Below, piece by piece: positions 5,793-9,036 of a DNA stretch of 9,036 nt. A program made the position numbers and the translations under genes. Within the stretch, counting starts at the first letter, position 1, and each line of letters begins with the position of its first letter. The stretch covers positions 1-9,036 of the forward strand of contig JAVBOF010000010.1 in assembly GCA_031550915.1 (NCBI GenBank), in the 5' to 3' direction. The DNA is from JAVBOF01 sp031550915. GTDB taxonomy: Bacteria; Bacillota; Clostridia; Christensenellales; MGBC116941. A model generated the notes under the pieces. That model was not told the origin of the DNA. It did no database searches and saw only the letters and a list, made by a program, of their open reading frames with translations.

Positions 5793-5880
5793 TCAAGCAC
5801 TAATTAATATTAGGTCAAACCGGCTGCTGGAAGACGATTCCCGCGGCCGTTTTTTTTGGAGGTTAACGATTTGGCACTGA
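5782..5880 (+). other. Possible leader ORF spanning the attenuator of the ABC-F gene
   Basis: An open frame of 32 codons starts at ATG 5782, inside the end of divIVA (stop 5790-5792). It crosses the hairpin and ends at TGA 5878-5880, overlapping the ABC-F start codon. It encodes an arginine-rich peptide with RSNR and RGR segments, the latter made by the 3' arm of the hairpin. No ribosome binding site precedes it, so translation would depend on re-initiation after divIVA. It may be chance. Confidence 0.2.
5821..5857 (+). terminator. Terminator or attenuator between divIVA and the ABC-F gene
   Basis: CGGCTGC (5821-5827) pairs with GCGGCCG (5843-5849), with one G-U pair. A G-G/C-C pair beyond a bulge adds a little more, and eight T residues follow (5850-5857). 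The next base begins the GGAGG (5858-5862) of the ABC-F gene. It can therefore end divIVA transcripts, and any transcript reaching the ABC-F gene from upstream must pass it. No promoter fits between hairpin and start codon. Confidence 0.8.
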
Positions 5881-7349
5881 TAAACGTAAAACATTTAACG
5901 TTTAGTTATGAGGGAAGCCATGATAATGTTTTTGAAAACGCATCGTTCCAACTGGATACCGACTGGAAACTAGGCTTTACAGGAAGGAACGGCAGAGGCA
6001 AAACCACTTTTTTGAACCTTCTGATGGGCAAATACGATTACCGGGGCACTATATCTTCACCCGTTAGCTTTGAATACTTTCCGTTTGATGCAGGAGATAT
6101 ATCGAGAGATACGATAGACGTTATCCGGGGAGTAATTGGTGATTTTGAGCAATGGATGCTTGAGCGCGAGCTTTCTTTACTAAAAGTGCCTGAAGATGTT
6201 TTGTACCGCGCTTTTGAGACCCTGAGCCACGGCGAACGTACAAAGGTTTTACTCGCGGCTTTGTTTTTAAAAGAAAACAGCTATTTGTTGATTGATGAGC
6301 CGACGAACCATTTGGATGCCGAGGCGCGCGCTATAGTCAGTGGATATCTTAAGGGGAAAAAGTCCTTTATCCTTGTTTCGCACGACAGGGATTTTCTTGA
6401 TAATTGTATTGATCATATCCTGGCAATAAATAAGAATAATATCGAAATACAAAAGGGCAACTTTTCTTCATGGTGGGTTAACAAGCAGCGCCAGGATGAC
6501 TTTGAGCAAGCGGAAAACGATAGGCTGCAAGGCGACATAAAAAGGCTTTCCGCCGCGGCAAGACGAACGGCGGATTGGTCGGACAAGGTTGAAAAGAGCA
6601 AAAAACAACCTCAAGCGTCCGGCTCCAGCATAGATACCGGATATGTCGGACATAAGGCTGCCAAGATGATGAAACGCTCAAAAAACATCGATTCAAGGCG
6701 GCAAGACGCAATAGAGGAAAAATCCAAACTGCTAAAAAATATCGAGTCTGCGGACGACCTTGCGATAAAACCGTTGCCTTATTACAAAGACATGCTGGTG
6801 GAGCTGCGGGATGTATCCATATACTACGGCGGGAAAAGCGTTTTAGAAGATAAAAGCTTCAGTATACGGAAAGGAGACCGCATCGTCCTGCAGGGGAGCA
6901 ACGGCAGCGGAAAATCCAGCATTTTAAAGCTCATCGCAGACGAAGATATTTGTTATAACGGAACTATACAAAAGGGCAGCAACCTTATCATCTCTTATGT
7001 TCCCCAGGATACATCATTTTTGGAAGGCAATCTTAGGGATTATGCACGGGACGGAAACATAGAAGAAGCGCTATTTAAGGCCATATTGAGAAAGCTGGAT
7101 TTTTCGCGTGATCAGTTTGAAAAGGATATGCGGGATTTCAGCGGCGGACAAAAGAAAAAGGTGCTAATTGCGAAAAGCCTTTGTCAAAAAGCAAATCTAT
7201 ATATTTGGGATGAACCGCTGAACTTTATTGACGTAATATCCAGGATGCAGATAGAGGACCTTATTCTGAGGTATGAGCCTACGATGCTTTTTGTTGAGCA
7301 TGACGCGGCATTTGCACGTAATATTGCAACAAAGACCGTTTGTCTATAA
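5871..7349 (+). CDS. Lsa-family ABC-F ribosomal protection protein
   Basis: ABC-F proteins have two ATPase domains and no membrane part. The Lsa group binds the ribosome and displaces lincosamides, streptogramin A and pleuromutilins. The 492-residue product matches the length and wording of Lsa proteins, including the opening ALINVKHLTFSY, DWKLGFTGRNGRGKTTFLNL (31-50) and GYVGHKAAKMMKRSKNI (257-273). Domain 1 has Walker A GRNGRGKT (38-45), signature LSHGE (118-122), Walker B LLIDEPTNHLD (139-149) with E143, and H171. The interdomain linker (about 205-300) is rich in basic residues. Domain 2 has GSNGSGKSS (342-350), FSGGQ (423-427), LYIWDEPLNFID (443-454) with E448, and H477. All catalytic residues are intact. 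TTG 5871 is chosen because GGAGG (5858-5862) lies eight bases upstream. No ATG fits. Exact drug range cannot be told from sequence. Confidence 0.9.
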   Translation: MALINVKHLTFSYEGSHDNVFENASFQLDTDWKLGFTGRNGRGKTTFLNLLMGKYDYRGTISSPVSFEYFPFDAGDISRDTIDVIRGVIGDFEQWMLERELSLLKVPEDVLYRAFETLSHGERTKVLLAALFLKENSYLLIDEPTNHLDAEARAIVSGYLKGKKSFILVSHDRDFLDNCIDHILAINKNNIEIQKGNFSSWWVNKQRQDDFEQAENDRLQGDIKRLSAAARRTADWSDKVEKSKKQPQASGSSIDTGYVGHKAAKMMKRSKNIDSRRQDAIEEKSKLLKNIESADDLAIKPLPYYKDMLVELRDVSIYYGGKSVLEDKSFSIRKGDRIVLQGSNGSGKSSILKLIADEDICYNGTIQKGSNLIISYVPQDTSFLEGNLRDYARDGNIEEALFKAILRKLDFSRDQFEKDMRDFSGGQKKKVLIAKSLCQKANLYIWDEPLNFIDVISRMQIEDLILRYEPTMLFVEHDAAFARNIATKTVCL

Positions 7350-7371
7350 AAAGAGCTATACAGAAAAGTCA

Positions 7372-8310
7372 TCACTCAATAGGATTCCTCAAGCCGCTTT
7401 GCTTTCGAAGCTTTTCCAAAGCGCTGATGAAGTAATCGGGCAAAGGGGCGGAGAACACCATATCTTCGCCATTTATCGGATGGATGAATTCCAGCTCGGC
7501 AGAATGAAGCGCCTGTCCTGAAAAGCCGAGCTTTTGCTTGCCGGGCCCGTAGAGTGTGTCGCCAACTAGCGGGTGTGAGATGGAGGCCATGTGCACGCGG
7601 ATTTGGTGCGTCCTGCCGGTCTCCAATATGCAGCTGATCAAAGTATAGTTGCCAAAGCGTTCGATGACCTTCCAATGGGTAACGGCATTACGCCCACCTT
7701 TTTTAGCCACCGCTATTTTCTTCCTGTCGTTGGGATTACGGCACAGGGGTTTGTCCACTGTCCCTTCGTCTTCGCGAAAATTGCCATCAACAAGAGCAAG
7801 ATAGACGCGCTTGATACTGTGGTCTTTGAACATAAGGCTGAGTGCTTCGTGAGCCGCATCGCTTTTGGCGACGAGCATGAGTCCAGATGTATCCTTATCC
7901 AGCCTATGGACTATACCGGGGCGCATGACGCCGCCAATTCCGGATAGATCGTCAATATGGTGAAGAAGTGCGTTTACAAGCGTATTATCCGCGTTTCCTG
8001 CCGCGGGATGGACGACCATGCCCCTGCTTTTGTTTATTACGGCAAGGTATTTATCCTGATAGACTATATCGAGAGGAATGTTTTGAGGAACATTGTCCAA
8101 GACTTTTGGCTCAGGCACATTCAATACTACTGTCTGGCCGGCGCGGACGATGTCTTTTGAGCGTACTGGTGCGTCTTCACAAGCGGCAGCGCCGTGCAAT
8201 ACAAGGCTTTGGATATGTGAACGGCTAATGCCGCTTTTTTTTGCCAAAAAGACGTCCATGCGAAGTCCTTCGTCTTCTTGAAGGGCTAAAAACTCAAGAT
8301 TCTTTTCCAT
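7372..8310 (-). CDS. rluD: RluA/RluD-family 23S rRNA pseudouridine synthase (YlyB-like)
   Basis: This enzyme isomerises selected uridines of 23S rRNA to pseudouridine. The 312-residue product has an N-terminal S4 RNA-binding domain (about 16-75: LRMDVFLAKKSGISRSHIQ). The catalytic domain follows, with GIVHRLDKDTSGLMLVAK (132-149), whose D138 is the active-site aspartate, then KRVYLALV (167-174), LETGRTHQIRVHMASISHPL (229-248) and GDTLYG (250-255). The target uridines cannot be assigned; RluD is the nearest familiar name. ATG 8310 fits the family N-terminus, but its GGAAG touches the start codon. The gene overlaps the end of lspA by 17 bases, so translation is probably coupled. An internal ATG at 8259 has a well-placed AAGGA but would cut the first strand of the S4 domain. 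It converges with the ABC-F gene, with 22 bases between the stops and no clear terminator. Confidence 0.92.
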   Translation of the reverse strand: MEKNLEFLALQEDEGLRMDVFLAKKSGISRSHIQSLVLHGAAACEDAPVRSKDIVRAGQTVVLNVPEPKVLDNVPQNIPLDIVYQDKYLAVINKSRGMVVHPAAGNADNTLVNALLHHIDDLSGIGGVMRPGIVHRLDKDTSGLMLVAKSDAAHEALSLMFKDHSIKRVYLALVDGNFREDEGTVDKPLCRNPNDRKKIAVAKKGGRNAVTHWKVIERFGNYTLISCILETGRTHQIRVHMASISHPLVGDTLYGPGKQKLGFSGQALHSAELEFIHPINGEDMVFSAPLPDYFISALEKLRKQSGLRNPIE

Positions 8311-8779
8311 CTTCCAATACCGGATCGTTCTTTTCGTTCTTACTGGACAAAAAAGTGTAGATGACGAGCAATATACCTCCGATAACTATGCAACTGTCCG
8401 CGACGTTGAAGATATAAAAATTGATTGCGCGGAAGTCCACAAAATCTATTACGAAGCCAAGCCGCAGTCTGTCTATGAAGTTGCCCAGTGCGCCTGCAAG
8501 GATGAGGAACAGGGACCAATCGAGCATCTTGCTCTTTCCGCCGTATTTTTTGATTATGTAGATCAAAACCGGTATGACGATAACTGTTACTCCTATCAGT
8601 ATCCACCGGAACTCATCCATCATGCCGAACGCGGCACCCGTATTTTGTACATATGTTATATGCAATACCCCGCTCCAGATGGGGATTGTATCGAATGGCT
8701 GCATATTTGAAACGATCAACAGCTTTGTTATCTGGTCTGCAATCAGCAATATAACGGCTACAATAGTCTTTTTTAGCAT
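8294..8779 (-). CDS. lspA: LspA, lipoprotein signal peptidase (signal peptidase II)
   Basis: LspA is an aspartic protease in the cell membrane that removes signal peptides from lipid-modified prolipoproteins. The 161-residue product has four hydrophobic segments (about 5-22, 58-76, 88-104, 129-146). All conserved blocks are present: DQITKLL (15-21), VQNTGAAFGM (44-53), GALGNFIDRLRLGFVIDFVDF (96-116) with D103, and FNVADSCIVIGG (124-135) with D128. D103 and D128 form the catalytic pair. The tail after 146 is charged and cytoplasmic. I chose ATG 8779 because GGAGG lies four bases upstream on the minus strand. The longer frame to 8836 runs back through the promoter. It is the first gene of an operon with rluD. 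Confidence 0.96.
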   Translation of the reverse strand: MLKKTIVAVILLIADQITKLLIVSNMQPFDTIPIWSGVLHITYVQNTGAAFGMMDEFRWILIGVTVIVIPVLIYIIKKYGGKSKMLDWSLFLILAGALGNFIDRLRLGFVIDFVDFRAINFYIFNVADSCIVIGGILLVIYTFLSSKNEKNDPVLEDGKES

Positions 8780-8806
8780 TTCTCCTCCGTAAATTTTTGA
8801 TAATGC

Positions 8807-8836
8807 ATTATAACACAAGGCACATGCGGCATGCAA
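8807..8836 (-). promoter_or_regulatory. Promoter of the lspA-rluD operon
   Basis: On the minus strand, TATAAT (8812-8807) is preceded by TGT, forming an extended -10, and TTGCAT (8836-8831) lies 18 bases upstream as a weak -35. Transcription would begin near 8800, about 20 bases before ATG 8779. A perfect 5-1-5 palindrome CATGC-G-GCATG (8823-8833) overlaps the spacer and -35. The core TGCCTTGTGTTATAAT is nearly identical to the cysteine synthase promoter. Confidence 0.65.
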
Positions 8837-9036
8837 AAGTGAATATTAATTTGTCATGCGATTTTATTTGTGGTGCATGGTGGGGAATATATGATAGAAA
8901 TGTTCGAAGCCGGAAAATATTTTGTTTTATGAGTAAAAAAGCGGACAATTAAAAAAATAACTTATAAAGCCTATTAAGAGATAGTTGATACAGTACGATA
9001 ATAATATTATCCGTGGAAAAACAAATAATTTACAAA
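8837..9036. other. AT-rich intergenic end of window with no convincing gene
   Basis: This 200-base stretch upstream of lspA is AT-rich and holds no open frame of protein-like length on either strand. The only frame with a ribosome-binding-like sequence is a 13-codon ORF at 8891-8932, preceded by GGGG. A GATAATA-A-TATTATC palindrome is at 8997-9011. It probably contains the upstream region of a gene beyond the right edge, which I cannot see. Confidence 0.5.
8997..9011. promoter_or_regulatory. Palindrome GATAATA-A-TATTATC, resembling Fur/PerR-type boxes
   Basis: The 15 bases form a perfect 7-1-7 inverted repeat. Fur-family boxes in Firmicutes are also 7-1-7 AT-rich repeats built on GATAAT/ATTATC, but in those the half-sites are one base apart and here three. 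It lies near a TTGATA (8985-8990) that might be a -35, without a well-spaced -10. Regulatory identity is inference, and AT-rich palindromes are common by chance. Confidence 0.3.

Noticed and set aside
5783..5795. TGATCA-A-TGATCA at the divIVA stop
   Set aside because: It is a short tandem of a palindromic hexamer inside coding sequence, most simply explained by codon choice.
7342..7366. Possible hairpin between the convergent ABC-F and rluD genes
   Set aside because: Only four continuous base pairs form, with no T-run on either strand, so it is not a credible terminator.
7591..7947. Plus-strand open frame of 118 codons opposite rluD
   Set aside because: It is antisense to conserved RluD catalytic motifs, with no recognisable domain.
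8780..8836. N-terminal extension of lspA to ATG 8836
   Set aside because: It crosses the promoter, and GGAGG sits just before ATG 8779, where the family normally starts.
8891..8932. Thirteen-codon ORF preceded by GGGG
   Set aside because: It is too short to support, with no promoter of quality and no recognisable leader-peptide pattern such as repeated codons.
8985..9010. Plus-strand promoter TTGATA ... TATTAT
   Set aside because: The spacer is only 14 bases, too short for a standard sigma-A promoter, and no gene is visible downstream.
1..9036. CRISPR array, tRNA, rRNA, riboswitch, T-box or insertion sequence
   Set aside because: I found no regularly spaced repeats, no cloverleaf or T-box GGGTGG motif, no transposase-like frame and no long terminal inverted repeats by eye. 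A covariance-model search would be the decisive test.

Overview
This looks like an ordinary chromosomal stretch from a low-to-moderate-GC Firmicute, most likely a member of the Clostridia. The evidence is the sepF and divIVA division genes, a YlmE/YggS protein next to sepF, strong GGAGG-type ribosome binding sites, TATAAT promoters and an Lsa-type ABC-F protein. The species cannot be named from the sequence alone. I found no insertion sequence, phage gene, CRISPR array, tRNA or rRNA.

Layout. (a) 1-626, plus strand: the last 28 codons of a MoeA-like molybdopterin molybdenumtransferase, then mobB. This is a molybdenum-cofactor operon that enters from the left. (b) 652-1717, minus strand: a cysteine synthase with its own extended -10 promoter and a hairpin terminator. 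(c) 1780-2605, plus strand: an acyl-ACP thioesterase with its own promoter, transcribed divergently from the cysteine synthase. (d) 2756-5202, plus strand: a division-linked gene run of HlyD-like membrane-anchored protein, yggS/ylmE and sepF, closed by a strong terminator. (e) 5224-7349, plus strand: divIVA behind its own promoter, then a terminator hairpin whose U-tract runs straight into the ribosome binding site of an Lsa-family ABC-F gene. (f) 7372-8836, minus strand: lspA and rluD (ylyB), overlapping by 17 bases, transcribed toward the ABC-F gene. (g) 8837-9036: AT-rich and without a convincing gene, holding a GATAATA/TATTATC palindrome.

How the genes fit together. SepF ties FtsZ to the membrane and DivIVA marks curved membrane at septa and poles. 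YggS handles pyridoxal phosphate, the cofactor the cysteine synthase needs, although the link to division is only positional. lspA and rluD commonly lie near divIVA in Firmicutes, but here they are inverted relative to it and separated by the ABC-F gene. ylmG and ylmH, often found between sepF and divIVA, are absent.

The most interesting point is the control of the ABC-F resistance gene. A GC-rich hairpin plus eight T residues ends exactly at its GGAGG, leaving no room for a promoter. The gene must therefore be read through a terminator, as in the antibiotic-responsive attenuators known for other ABC-F genes. A short open frame overlaps both the end of divIVA and the hairpin. A second point is a 16-base promoter motif shared, with one mismatch, by the cysteine synthase and lspA genes. 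I see no clear evidence of a wholly new multi-gene system.
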